In this document: one piece after another, positions 21,834-33,475 of the stretch
Position numbering within the stretch: position 1 is the stretch's first letter
Layout: every line of letters starts with the position of its first letter
Source: Bimuria novae-zelandiae CBS 107.79
Taxonomy: Eukaryota; Ascomycota; Dothideomycetes; Pleosporales; Didymosphaeriaceae
NCBI GenBank assembly: GCA_010015655.1
Contig: ML976664.1
Span: 474,011 to 538,010, forward strand
Reading direction: 5' to 3'
DNA: 64,000 bases
Made by a program: the position numbers and the translations under genes
Notes under the pieces: model-generated
Told to the model about the DNA's origin: nothing
The model's input: the letters and a program-made list of their open reading frames with translations, nothing else
Databases searched by the model: none

Positions 21834-23415
21834 ATGACATCGTCGAAAGAACTTATCGCGCAGGACAGCTGGCACCAGCGCTCGGAGCTGGACGATATGG
21901 CTGACTTGTCGCCTGAGCTAGAGAAGGAGATGGAAAGGTTGGATAAGGAATTCTGGATATCCGGCGAGAAACTGAAAAAGATTGTTACGCGGTTTCGAGA
22001 CGAGCTTGAGGAAGGTATGCTCTCTTCACGGCTGGACACACCACCCTCTTATGTCTAGCTGACATGCCTTAGGTCTCCAAGAAAATGGAACAAATATTCC
22101 AATGAACGTAACTTGGGTGCACCGTCTTCCAACGGGAAAGGAGAAAGGCACCATCCTCACGCTCGACCTCGGAGGAACAAACCTACGCGTCTGCAAAGTC
22201 ACGCTACACGGGGACTCCACAGACCTGAAAGATCCTTCCCAGAAATACACCCTCGATCAAGAACAGTATAAGCTTCCCGGATCCATCAAAACTGCGACTG
22301 CCGAAGAGCTCTGGACGTACATTGCCGAAAAGCTCTCCGACTTTATTGACCAAAAGCTAGGTGGCGAGTACAACGACACTAACAAGCTACCTCTCGGCTT
22401 CACGTTCAGCTATCCCGCCACTCAAGAACGCATCGATCATGCCATTCTCCAGACCTGGACGAAAGGCTTCGACATCGAGGGCGTAGAAGGCCAAGACGCA
22501 GCGGCCCAGCTCCGCGAGAAGATCGAAGAGCGGAAGCTTCCCCTTGAATTGATCTGCGTCATCAACGACACCGTCGGCGCCATGGTCGCATCAGCGTACA
22601 ACGACCACGATACCATCATCGGCGGCATTTTCGGTACTGGTTGTAACGCTGCGTACATGTCGTCTGTTCCATCCATCAAGAAACTCGACCCGAATGATGC
22701 CCGGCTAAAGGACAGTGATGGACACAAGTCAGGTCAGATGGCGATCAACTGCGAATACGGCGCATTCGATAACGCCCACCGCGTGCTGCCGCTGACCAAG
22801 TACGATGCACAGATCGACGAAAAGAGTCCAAGGCCAGGCGAGCAGGCGTTTGAGAAGTTTTCCGCTGGCCTGTATCTCGGGGAGATCTTCCGGTTGGTAT
22901 TAGTAGAGCTCACGGATAAAGGCCTCATTTTCAAGAACGCCCAGTCTGACAAGCTACGGAAGAGTTATACTCTCGACACAGGGTTCCTCTCGCAGATGGA
23001 GGATGACGAAAGCCGAGGCTTCGCCGACACACGCAGGTTGTTCAAAGACGTGCTCGGGTTGGAAGTCACGGATGAAGAGATCGAGCTCTCGCGCCGGCTG
23101 GCAGAGCTTATCGCCGTGCGGGGTGCGCGGCTGTGTGCATGTGGTGTTGCAGCGATTTGTCTGAAGGAAGGGATCGAGAAGGGGCACGTCGCCGCTGATG
23201 GTAGCGTCGCAAACAAGCATCCCAAATTCAAGAAGAGGTGGGCGAAGGCTTTGGGCGAGATACTGGACTGGGAGGAGAAAGGCCTGCAAGAGGATCCGAT
23301 CATCATCACGAGTGCGGAGGATGGAAGTGGGGTTGGTTGCGCTATCATTGCGGCTATGGAGCTGGAGTGGAGAGCGAAGCCCACCAAGGCGTGCGCGTCG
23401 AGAGTTTCAATTTAG
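21834..23415 (+). CDS. Hexokinase family sugar kinase
   Basis: Exons 21834-22014 and 22073-23415, phase 1, giving 507 aa. It phosphorylates hexoses at C6 with ATP in the cytosol. Motifs: phosphate-1 loop LTLDLGGTNLRVCKVTL; hexokinase signature LGFTFSYPATQERID followed by WTKGFDIEG; catalytic Asp in ICVINDTVGAMVASAY; IGGIFGTGCNAAYM; a Glu in NCEYGAFD; adenosine-site segment near the C-terminus ITSAEDGSGVGCAIIAAME. The length matches fungal hexokinases. The N-terminal leader before GLQENGTNIPMNVTWV is slightly long. Whether it is the main hexokinase, the glucokinase or a divergent paralogue cannot be settled by eye. It converges with the downstream AA9 gene. Confidence 0.93.
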
Positions 23416-23717
23416 GCTGGCTCGGGCTTGGGGTTTGCCTTCTGTGGTCAAGGATCAAACACATCACGGATCACAGACGGACACATAGCGGTAAGGCACA
23501 GAAGTAGAAGGCATGATCGTATCCTACAAGGAGCTTTCAATTCCATTCGTCATGAAATACTATTTACACAGAAATGAAGGCGGCCGCATCGCAGCACAAG
23601 CAGAAAAAAGATAGGTCTCAGCCTATATCCAAGAACATACTCTCAAGTAACCAGCTTCTCTACGCCCAAGCGCTGAGCATAGACAAGAAAATAGAAAGAT
23701 CGTTAAAATCGACGCGC
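23416..23717. other. Shared 3' region of convergent hexokinase and AA9 genes
   Basis: 302 bp between two stop codons on opposite strands. It must contain both polyadenylation regions. No other feature was recognised. Confidence 0.6.
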
Positions 23718-24851
23718 TTAGAAGAAGTCACGGGGGTGAGCACGGGCAGCGAAAGCGCGGGCGAAGCGCTTAGCAGTCGCAGAGCCGGTCTTGGTCTCGA
23801 GCCAGGAGATGAACTCAGCGATGGTGAAGGTCTCGGGGAGAGTGGAGCCGGAGCCGGAGCCGGAGCCAGAGCCGGACTCAACGGCGGTGGCACTGGGCGT
23901 GGCGGCAGGCTGGGTAGCAGAGGGGGTGGAGCCGCTGCCGGTGTCGTAGCCAGAGGTGATGGTAGGAGCAGGGGCAGCAGCAACGGAACTAGCAGCGGCG
24001 GAAGACTGAGCGGGAGTGGCGGAGGAGGGAGCAGCAGAAGAGGGAGCCTGGGTAGCAGTAGAGGCGGCAGAGGAGGCAGGGGCAGCAGACGAAGCCGGAG
24101 CGCTGCCAGAGCCAGAGCCAGCGCCGGAAGCACCGTCCCAGACAGCAGGGCCGGGGATGTCGTAGCCCGCGCTACCATCAGCAGTGCACTTGACACCGCC
24201 ACCGTAGATGTTGCAGAGAACACCGGGGTCCTGGGCGGAGTACGCCTTGGTGAGGTCGACACCAGCGGGGAGGCTCTTCGAGCCAGACCCAGTAACCGTG
24301 ATCTGACCGCAGCCATTGTAAAACTGGGCCTTGCCCTGAGCCGAGGCCTCGTGGAGAGCAATAATCTCGGGGCGGATCCAGTACTTGCCAGGTGCGAGCT
24401 CGGGGATCTTGACTGAAACGAGACCCTTGTTGGCGATGAATTTGTCGGTAGCCCAGGTGCCGTCAGCGAGCAAGCCCTCCTCCTGGATCTTGACCCAGGC
24501 CTCGCCCTCACCCTTGGTCTCAGCGGGAGTCATGTAGACCATGACGGGGCCGTAATGGGACTTGGCGATGGGCTCGTCAGCGTCACCCGCAGTGCTGGCA
24601 CCGTCGTTGTGGTGCCACTGGAGCTGAATCTCGGATCCAGCAGCGACCTCGATGTAGTCGGTAGTCTCGGTACCGCCATTGCAGATCATAGAAGAGGAGG
24701 TGACATCGAGGATGGGGTTGTTGCTGTTGGAGGGGGTCTGCACGCCCTTGTGCTGGCCCTGGTCGGCGCCAGCAATGACGAAGCTCTGGAAGGTGGCGTG
24801 GGCAGCAGCGAGCTTGCCAGCAGCGAGAGCGAGAGCGATCTTGGAAATCAT
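23718..24851 (-). CDS. AA9 lytic polysaccharide monooxygenase with long Ser/Ala/Gly-rich tail
   Basis: Single exon, 377 aa, start MISKIALALAAGKLAAA at 24851. The signal peptide ends before His18 (HATFQSFVIAG), which becomes the N-terminal copper ligand. The second copper His is in AKSHYGPVMVYMTP and the axial Tyr is in GKAQFYNGCGQITVTGSGS. The family ending DIPGPAVWDG is present, so the catalytic domain (about 18-245) is complete. It is followed by about 100 residues of Ser/Ala/Pro/Gly linker, then a short non-repetitive end (ETFTIAEFISWLETKTG, then a basic segment). No cellulose-binding module was recognised. The tail may be an O-glycosylated stalk with a small C-terminal module of unknown role. 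The enzyme acts outside the cell on plant cell-wall polysaccharide. Confidence 0.92.
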   Translation of the reverse strand: MISKIALALAAGKLAAAHATFQSFVIAGADQGQHKGVQTPSNSNNPILDVTSSSMICNGGTETTDYIEVAAGSEIQLQWHHNDGASTAGDADEPIAKSHYGPVMVYMTPAETKGEGEAWVKIQEEGLLADGTWATDKFIANKGLVSVKIPELAPGKYWIRPEIIALHEASAQGKAQFYNGCGQITVTGSGSKSLPAGVDLTKAYSAQDPGVLCNIYGGGVKCTADGSAGYDIPGPAVWDGASGAGSGSGSAPASSAAPASSAASTATQAPSSAAPSSATPAQSSAAASSVAAAPAPTITSGYDTGSGSTPSATQPAATPSATAVESGSGSGSGSGSTLPETFTIAEFISWLETKTGSATAKRFARAFAARAHPRDFF

Positions 24852-25878
24852 TTTCTTGGTTGGTTGGTTGATTGGTTTGAAAGTGAGAGTATGTTTCAAA
24901 GGATGAACGAATGAAGATAGCCGAATGGAGGTTCGAAAAAAAGCGCGTGAATGCTAAAGAGCGTGTAGAAAATGAGAGTGTAGCTTCAAGCCTGTCTTTC
25001 CCATGATGCAGACCTTGAGGATCTTATACTCATCTCACCTCATCTGCGGAATTGCGTGCAGGAGCCTGGCTGAGGCCGGCAATGACACCCGTAGCGCTGT
25101 ACCTGCGTCGTATTCCCGCGCGCTGCTGTCTGGCCAAGCAATCCTCTTATGAACTAGTATTGTCCTGGTATTGGTGTGTACACATTAGCTGTCGCAGGAC
25201 GACGAAATGGGCCTTGTCAACCGCGTGGCGAGGCTGTTTGATGAGTAGAGGGTCGCAGGACGCTCGAACAGCCTCGCTTACATGCACGTCCTGGAATCCG
25301 ATCCGCTGAATCCTTGGGTCGTCGAATGATAAAATTGTTCTAAGAAACTGAAACGCTCCAGTCAGCTCCACCACAACATGAGTCGACGTAAAGCAAAAAC
25401 ATCATGCCTCGGCGACAAACAAACGTCATGCATTTATGGCACACCATCCCACTGGGTAGCCCACGCGCTCCATAGGACAAACTGGAAATGGACATCATTT
25501 GCACCATGCGATCCACACCAACGTTCACCTCGCGCCGCATGCATACACTGAAGGCCGAGTAATCTCCACTGCGGCGAGACGCTTATAAAGTTTGCGATGC
25601 GTGGACTCCCATCTGGGGCCAAAAAACGTGGGGCGGTGGGCAACCGATGGGAAAACGGGTAATAGCGTGTGGTGGACGCAGTTTTTCCGTGTTATTACCA
25701 TGAAACGGGGATGACTGCAGAGGAGATTACCGGACCTTGCTCGCTTGCTTTCAAACAATGTTGGCGCCAAGATTCAATTATAGCGCTCCAATTTTCATCA
25801 GAGGCGCGTGGAGAAACAAAATATGAGTTAAGGTGCAGTCTGGCGGCTATTCGGCGACGAAAAGGCGTCCTAAAGTCA
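24852..25878. other. Intergenic, AA9 promoter side, no gene seen
   Basis: About 1 kb of normal base composition, ending at the TA target of the first Fot1-like transposon. Only short frames without similarity are present. Confidence 0.55.
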
Positions 25879-25880
25879 TA

Positions 25881-28014
25881 GTGTTTCGCACCACCCAATG
25901 CACGCTACGGGCCAATGCACGCGCTAGTACTTTACCCCTCAATCAACACCATATTTTCGCTGCCTCATAACTTAACCGATATAGATCCGATTAACAAAGC
26001 AATTAAAGAAATTAAATCCCTAAAGCCATGCAAAACTTTCTCTTACGCGACAATTGCGAAAAAGTATAGTATTATTCGTACAACGCTAATGCGCCGGCAC
26101 AAAGGGATTACAGCCTTAAGAACAACACGTATCTCTAACACCTAAAAGCTCAACCCACAACAAGAGGCAGAGCTTGTAAAGTACATAGAAGGCCTTACAG
26201 CTCGTCGGCTACAACCTACAAGGGAGATAGTACGAAATTTCGCCTCTGCGATAGCAAAACAAGACGTAGGCTAGAACTAGGTTACCCGATTTATCGCCCG
26301 GCACAAGAACAATATTAAATCACACTAGACTGCTAGAATAGACCGTGACTAACATAGAGCTAATTTAAGGGATAAATATTAGCAATTCTTTCAACTTCTG
26401 CATAACAAGATAGAGGAATACAAGATACAGCCTCAGCACTCGTACAATATGGATAAGAAAGGCTTCCTTACTGGGATTATTAGAAGAAGCAAAAGGATCT
26501 TTAGTAAAGTAATATAAGATAGAAAGGAAGTAAGAGAAACTCTTCAAGATAGGAATTAAGAGTAGATAACCTTGTTAGCATGTATATGTGGTGATAGATC
26601 CTCTCTCCCGCCCAGGCTTCTTTTTGCCTCAGCCAACTCATCCATCCAATCCTCTTGGGTAGAAGGCGTACGAGCAGGAAAACATGAGGCCTTTATCAGC
26701 TCATCTCCAAATAGATAGAGCAACAATGATATAGGCCTTGCATAGCTAGAACAGGTGTTTAATCGATACACTAAAGAGAAGGCTTAAAAGAATAGACGCG
26801 CATGGAGGTTACTTATCCTAGATAGCTATAGATCTCACATTATAATAGATTTTATTAACTATTGCAACTAGAATCGAATTCTGCTTATAGTATTTCCTCC
26901 TTATTTAACTTACAGGCTTTAACTACTAGATGTAGTAATATTTAAGCCTCTCTTAACAGACTACTCTAACGCGCTTACAAAACACCTCTATAATGCCTAA
27001 GGACTAGTCCTAATAGTTAAAGTAGACTTCTTTCCTCTATTCTAATAGGCCTAGACCTCTTCCTTTAAAGAAGAGCTTATTCTTAAAGCTTTTAAGGCCA
27101 CTAGTATATAGCTAACTAATAGAGAGGTTATCCTTAAGAAATTTATTAAATCAACTCTAGAACCTTAAGATTCACGAGAGAGCTCTACCTTAGTACTTAG
27201 TAAGAAGGACTAGCACAAAATCGAAACTATTGTACGGTCTTAAGTTAAAGATTAAAGTAGTAAAGACGTTTAGAAGCTTTAACGTTTACTCTACTATATT
27301 ATAGTTTAAAATAACCTCCTCTATACTAAAGTAGAAGGCCTGCGGCAGGCTGTTTTATTAACAAGGAAATATAAGAAAAAGAGCAAGACTCTTAACCTTT
27401 AATAGAGAAAAGAATACTATGGTGGTGCAGTGTTCTAGTCACCTTTAAAGATAAGGGAGGCCCGGTTCCGTGAGAGGATTAAGAAATAAGAAGAAAAAGA
27501 GTAATAACTTAAGAGAGCTTGTATAAAGGTAGAGAAGGCTTAATAGAAGGTCCTTAAGCTTTAAGAGAAAGAAGAAAGAGAAAGGTTAAGAGTTAAGAAA
27601 AAGGAGGAGAGAAAAAGGATTAAGACTAAGAAATAGGCTGCCTAGGAACGTTAAAGAATTAAGAAAGATAACTCTAAGAAGGCTATATAACCTTCCTAAA
27701 AGGGAAAGAGGAAGGCCCTAAAGCCTCTTTTAAAATAATAGAAGAAAAAGGCCTAGGTTTAGGTTATTGCAAAGGTTAAGGATGCGGAGACCTAGAATCC
27801 TTTACACGTAATTATAACCTAGGGTGGCCATAACATTAAGCTTCTATTAAAATTTAAATAGTACATCTTTTTCGTAGTAGTTTATTTAGTTATATAATAA
27901 ATTATTAGAACAATTCAGCTATCGTGCATGGTTCAGAAACTCATTATTGTTATGAGAGTGATTTGGTGTTCCGCGTGCATTGGCCCGTAGCGTGCATTGG
28001 GTGGTGCGAAACAC
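25881..28014 (+). mobile_element. Fot1/pogo-type DNA transposon A, RIP-degraded
   Basis: 2134 bp bounded by 42-bp perfect inverted repeats (25881-25922 and 27973-28014) and a TA target duplication. On the plus strand the transposase remnant reads IKEIKSLKPCKTFSYATIAK (HTH region), then ELVKYIEGLTARRLQPTRE, YNMDKKGFLTG (first catalytic Asp) and LLILDSYRSH with YRL-stop-LLDVVIFKPL (second Asp and following DDE_1 segment). Many TAG/TAA codons interrupt it, so it encodes no functional enzyme. The terminal repeats have escaped mutation entirely. Confidence 0.9.
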
Positions 28015-28889
28015 TATACTCGGCCCAAATAGTCGAGTTCGATTTCTCTCCGAGAAAGGCCGTGCTACGCACGGCCCCACACGCTCAACGATAATACTAG
28101 CTCAATGAAACAGATGCCCTAGAATGCAATTTGTATAGTAATATGTGTGGTAAATACATCCTATTGCACTGCCTTCGTGTTCACCACATACTAGTCGCAT
28201 TCATGATCTGTGCTTGGGGCAAAATCTCCCCCAAGTGAGGAGCTATACTTATAGAAAGGCGATAAGTAGCCCTCGTTAGCGCTCTTAACGCCCTTAGGTT
28301 CTATTATATTAAATTAAGATAAGCTTAGCACGATAAATTAGCTATTAAATACTTTTACTTATATAAGTAAGGCTTTATTTTCTATATATAAAACTTCTTT
28401 TTAGCATAGGAGCTATAAGTAAAGTTTTAATAAGTTATAGTAAATAAGCGTAACGTTAAGTATAAAACTTATACTTTTAATAATAAAAGTTTTAAACTTA
28501 GTTAGACCTTTATATTCTATATATTATATAGATTTTATATATAAAGCTTAGAAGCGTTTAGCTAGCTTTAGATTAATAATTTTATACATTTAACACGTTA
28601 ATTTACTATTAGTAGTCTTAAGTACTAGGCCTAAAAATACTATTATATAAGGCTTAGTAAAGGTAAGTAAAAGTTTTTATTTATAATACTTAAGTAATTT
28701 TTTACCTTAATTATATAGGGTAAACATTATTTTCTTTTAAGTATTAAATTACTTAATAAGCGCTTATTACTATGTAGCCTTATTAGTAATCTTTTATATA
28801 GCTATAATATAGTAGTCTTAAGCGTAAATTAGACCTCTACTAGCGTTAACAACACGTTAATTACGCCTATAACGTTTACTACGAGCGTT

Positions 28890-29340
28890 CTTGACGGTCT
28901 TTATACGGTGGAGCGCTTGCTCTAGCCCTCCTGCGGTGCGGGCCATCGCAGAGCTGCCTTTAATTGTAGAAATCACGCCCTCTGCAACTGCACGGGGCGA
29001 CATCTTGCGCAGTGTATAGGAAACTAATTTCTCTTGTAAATTAAGTACGCGTAAGGTCTTTGGTGTACCCTAGACTATGTCTCCGGGTGCTAGGTGAGGG
29101 CGGTGTGGTGCAAAAGGCTGGCGGAGCTCCGCCTACAGGGGGCCGCGAGCGTCCCAGATCTGGCGGAAAAATCGCTCTTAAGTGCTAGGAGAGAGGCTCC
29201 TAAGCACAGGCATGTGCCTGTACTCGTCCTCCTCCTCGCCAGAGCTCTCTACCTCTGGTGTCAGGTATCTCTGCACGTCCTCCACCTCCTTCACGGCCTC
29301 ATTTTCACCCCTGCTAGCCTCTGCAGCCCTTAGAGGCTTA
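28890..29340 (-). pseudogene. Decayed reading frame of unknown function inside the 84-bp-TIR element
   Basis: Minus-strand reading gives an acidic start (EVEDVQRYLTPEVESSGEEE), then FFRQIWDARGPL, APHRPHLAPGDIV, GTPKTLRVLNLQEKLVSYTL, RKMSPRAVAEGVISTIKGSS and AMARTAGGLEQALHRIKTVK. It is interrupted by three stops, each one transition from Gln or Trp. This stretch keeps much higher GC than its surroundings. I do not recognise the family. It could be a passenger or accessory protein of the element. Confidence 0.5.
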
Positions 29341-29635
29341 ATTACCTGCGCTAGGCGGAAGGGCGCAAGGCCTGTTTTACGCTAGCTACTCTTAATTATA
29401 TTTTCCTTAAACGCGCGCCCTTTAATTTATAAAAAAGTTAATAAAAAATTTACGTAATATATATTAATAAAGCTTATACGTAAGGCCTAGTTAAGCGTCT
29501 AGCTATAATACTACTTTAGAGGCTATAAGAGGTAAGTCGTATGTAGAGGGAGAGCGTAGAGTTATATATAAAGACTTTTATAGATTCTTACAAACTCTGC
29601 TATTAAGTGCAACCTATATCTATCTATAAAGAGTA

Positions 29636-31487
29636 ACATGTTTTATAAGCGAGCGGCCCATACAAGCGAGCGGCCCACCCCACCAACTTTTTGCAGCACA
29701 TAAACTTCTACCTACTATGGCGCCCCTAATTTAGGCCCAACTAGCCTCTGCTAAGGCTGATATACACCTTGCAATCTTAGCTATTAATTAAAACCAAATT
29801 TAGTCTATAAGAGGTGTAGTATATATATTTACTATCCCCTAAATAACGCTCTAACGCTAACGCGCTAGAATTACTACGCGACGTAATTACTAGCCTAAAT
29901 TAAAGAAGCTTACTAAGATAGAAGAGGAGGTAATTATTAGGTATATACTTAACCTAAATTCGCGAGGATTTCCGCCCACGCTAAGTGCTGTGTAAGATAT
30001 AGCAGATAAGCTACTCGCTAAGCGAGGCGCTAGATAGGTTAGCAAGTAGTAGTTACGCAACTTTATTAAGCGAATAGATTATCTTACTACACGATTTAAT
30101 TAACTGTATAATTAGCAGAGAGCTCTATATAAGGATCTAGATACTATTAGAGCTTAGTTCGAGCTTGTAGCGCGCACAAAGGCTACCTAGAGTATTTATA
30201 ATAAGGATACTTATAACTTTAACGAGACTAGTTTTATAATAGGCAAGATATTATCTTAGCTTATTATTACAGGCTTAGAGAGATGCGGCAGGCCAAAGGC
30301 TATTTAGCTAGGCAATTATAGGTAGACTATAGTAATCTATAGAATTAGCGCTGCTAGCTAGGCGATCCCGCCCTTTATTATTTTCGCTGGCTAGTATTAC
30401 CTTTCTACCTAGTACTAGGACAATAATATACCGCGCGACTAGGCTTTCGCTGCTAGTAATAATAGCTAGACTACTAATAAGCTTAGAGTAGAGTGGCTAA
30501 GGCACTTTATTAAGTATATAGTAAAGTGTAAGGTAGGCGCGCGCTAGCTACTTATACTTAATAGCTATAAGAGCTATAACTTGCTTAAATTTTAAGAGCT
30601 CTATAAAGAGAATAATATCTATACTCTTTATATGCCGCCACATTCGTCGCACCTCTAATAGCTACTTAACGTTAGCTACTTTTCGCTATTAAAGCGCGCG
30701 TATAGCCGCTAGATTAAGAGCCTAATACGCGACTATATTAACTATATTACAAAGCTAGAGTTTCTACTAGCCTTCTACGCAGCCTATAAGTAGTTAATTA
30801 TAAAGGAAAATATCTACGTAAGCTTTCGAGGCGCTGGCCTAGTCTTATATAACCTAGAGGTAATAATATTAAAACTTAATATTAAGCTTCGTACGCCAAC
30901 GCCACCTCTGCTAAAGGTTACCTTTTAAGAAGCTAAAATACTAAGTAACGCGTGCGAGCTAGAGGCTTAATTAATATTAATTTATAATAGGATTTAAAGG
31001 CACAAGAGCTTATTACTTACTTTTATTATTATAGCGCTTAATTAGCTTAAAAAGGGCGCTAAGGTAATAGCTTATAAAAGTACGCTTATGCGCGATTAGA
31101 TCGCGAGGCTTAAGAAGGCTAATAAGGCTACTATAACGCGTAAATAGCGCAAAAAGAAGCGGATCTAGAGGCAGGGTACCTTAATAAAGGCAGAAGCAGA
31201 GAAGATTATCGCTTAAAAGGATGTTAAGCAGCAGATAGAGGTAGAAATACGTTAAGATAAGGCGCGATTAGGTGCTAATTAGCAGGCTTTAACACGCTAC
31301 AGCCACTGTAAAAAGACTAGCTATAACATGCAAACATGCAAGAACGATATTATAAATACTATTTAATCTAGTATAGTAATTATATACTATTATCTTGTTG
31401 TGTTATTAAGATAGGTTGCTATAAAGGTATAAAAAGTTGGTGGGATGGGCCGCTCGCTTGTATGGGCCACTCGCTTATAAAACACGT
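29636..31487 (+). mobile_element. Fot1/pogo-type DNA transposon B, RIP-degraded, nested
   Basis: 1852 bp with about 60-bp inverted repeats (ACATGTTTTATAAGCGAG at the left, three transition mismatches) and TA duplications at 29634-29635 and 31488-31489. The plus-strand remnant is clearly a DDE_1 transposase: YNFNETSFIIGKI, ITGLERCGRPKAI, IPPFIIFAG, WLRHFIKYI, LILNSYKSYN, NNIYTLYMPPHSSHL and SFRGAGLVLYNLEVV. At least the Asp in the LILD motif has become Asn, and there are many stops. It is inserted in the 84-bp-TIR element. Confidence 0.93.
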
Positions 31488-31628
31488 TAGTTTCTAGGTC
31501 TTTAGCAAAGTACTAGTAGCTACTATTTTATTAAATTACTTAATTTAGTTAATAGTAGTCTTATTATTAGCATAGTTATTATTAGTATTATTTATAAAAT
31601 AATTATTAGGTAAATTAATTACTTATTA

Positions 31629-33475
31629 ACGTGGTTCACCACCGAGCGGGCCAACCCTACCAAGCGGGCCAACTTTGCTAAATGCAGCCCACCTCTAGCT
31701 TATACTATAATGCCATCACAACATAACGCGTAATAACCTTATACTAAAAGCGCACTATAGCTTGCTATCTAAGCTATAATTAAAGATTACGATAAGAGTA
31801 AAAGACGCGTTATTATAGCTTTTAGCGTGCCTTAAATAATAGTATAATAATAATACTAAGGAGCCCTCTCTTAACGCGATCGCGAGCCCAACTTAAAGAA
31901 GCTAACTAAGCTAGAGGAGAAGGCTCTAGTCTAACGTATACTTAAGCTTAACTAGCGAGGAATAGGTGTAATAAGGGATATAGTCTAAGATATAGCTAAT
32001 AATCTACTTGCTAAGCGCGGTAGATAGCCTATTAGTAAGCACTAGATAGACAGGCTTAAAACGCGTACGCTAGAAATTAAGCTTTAAAAAAGCTATCTAT
32101 ATAATTATTAGTAAGCCCTAAATAAAGATCTACGTATTATAACGCCCTAGTTTAAGCTAGTTACTAATACTAAGGCGAAGTACGGTATCGCTAATAACGA
32201 CACGTACAACTTCGACAAGACAGGCTTTATAATAGGGGTAATACAAGGTTAGATAGTCTTTACAGGCTCTAAGAAGCAAAGCAACCTAAAGAAGATTTAA
32301 CCTAGTAACTATAGGTAGGTTATTAATATCTAAGGTGTTAGCGCTAAAGGCTAGGCTCTACCACCCTTTCTTATCTTTCTTAGCAAGGTTCTAATCACGT
32401 CCTAGTTCTATAATCTACCCCGAGACTAGGTTATTAAAGTTAGTCCTAATAGCTAGACGTTAAATAAGCTTAGCTTTGCCTAGCTAAGGCACTTTAATAC
32501 CTATACTAAGGCGCGTAGTTTAGGTGCATACTAGCTACTAATTATAGATAGTTATAAGAGCCACTGCTCACACGAATTCCATAAATACTATAAGGAATAG
32601 AAGATTATTATTCTCTATATGCCTCTACACTTATCACACCTCTTGTAGCCATTTAATGTAGGTTATTTTTCGCCTTTAAAGCGGGCGTATAGTAATAAGA
32701 TTAGTAGCTTAGCACAGTACGGCACTAAGCAGATTAAGAAGAAAGCCTTTCTACTAGTCTTTAAAGTAGCTTTTAAGAAAGTAATAATAAAGGCGAATAT
32801 CTACGCAGGCTTTAGAGGCGCTAGATTAGTCCTATATAACCTAGAGGCGGTGTTATTAAGACTTAATGTGGTTCTTTATACGCTAACTCCACCTAACGCA
32901 AAGAACACCCTATAGGAATTAAAAACACTAAGTAACCTCCACAAGATAAAGGCTTAGTTAACGCTAGTTCGTGAGCGTATATAGAAGTATAGAGATTTAC
33001 CAGTTTCTCTGCTTCTTAGAGCTATTAAGTAGCTTAATAAAGGTGTTGCATTAATAAGGCACGAAATAGTGTTAATGTAATAAAAAATAGCAGGGCTTTG
33101 TAAGATAGTAAAGATAGTAATAGAGGTAAAAAGTTAAAAGAAAAAGTATATTTAGGCAGCTAAGACACTTATAGTAAAAGAGGTAGTTAATTTAATAGCT
33201 AAAAAGGATAGTAGTAGGCAAAAGGAGGGTAAAGAGTCTGTAAAGAGGGTGCGTGGGCAGAGGCGCTGCGGACGTTACGGCGAAGCTGGCCACAACGCTC
33301 GCACCTGCGTAGTAGAAATTATAAATGTATCTAATAGCGATGAGTCTGAATAGTATTTCTATGTTCTGCGAATTATAGTAAATTATAGTGGTATTATAGG
33401 AGGCGCTTCGCAATAGACTAACTTTTAAAAAGTGGCCCGCTCGGTGGGGTTGGCCCGCTCGGTGGTGAACCACGT
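31629..33475 (+). mobile_element. Fot1/pogo-type DNA transposon C, RIP-degraded, nested
   Basis: 1847 bp bounded by inverted repeats starting ACGTGGTTCACCACCGAGCG, with TA duplications at 31627-31628 and 33476-33477. The plus-strand transposase is heavily mutated, but its C-terminal zinc-knuckle-like end (CGRYGEAGHNARTC) is readable near 33258-33310. The second Cys of that knuckle is now Tyr, a single transition. It lies 141 bp from element B inside the same older host element. Confidence 0.88.

Noticed and set aside
23574..24416. 280-aa Gly/Ser/Arg-rich plus-strand frame
   Set aside because: It is antisense to the Ser/Ala/Gly-rich tail of the AA9 gene. Its composition is a mirror of that low-complexity sequence.
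29094..29385. Short plus-strand frames in the transposon nest
   Set aside because: They are antisense to a decayed minus-strand frame with better protein-like content.
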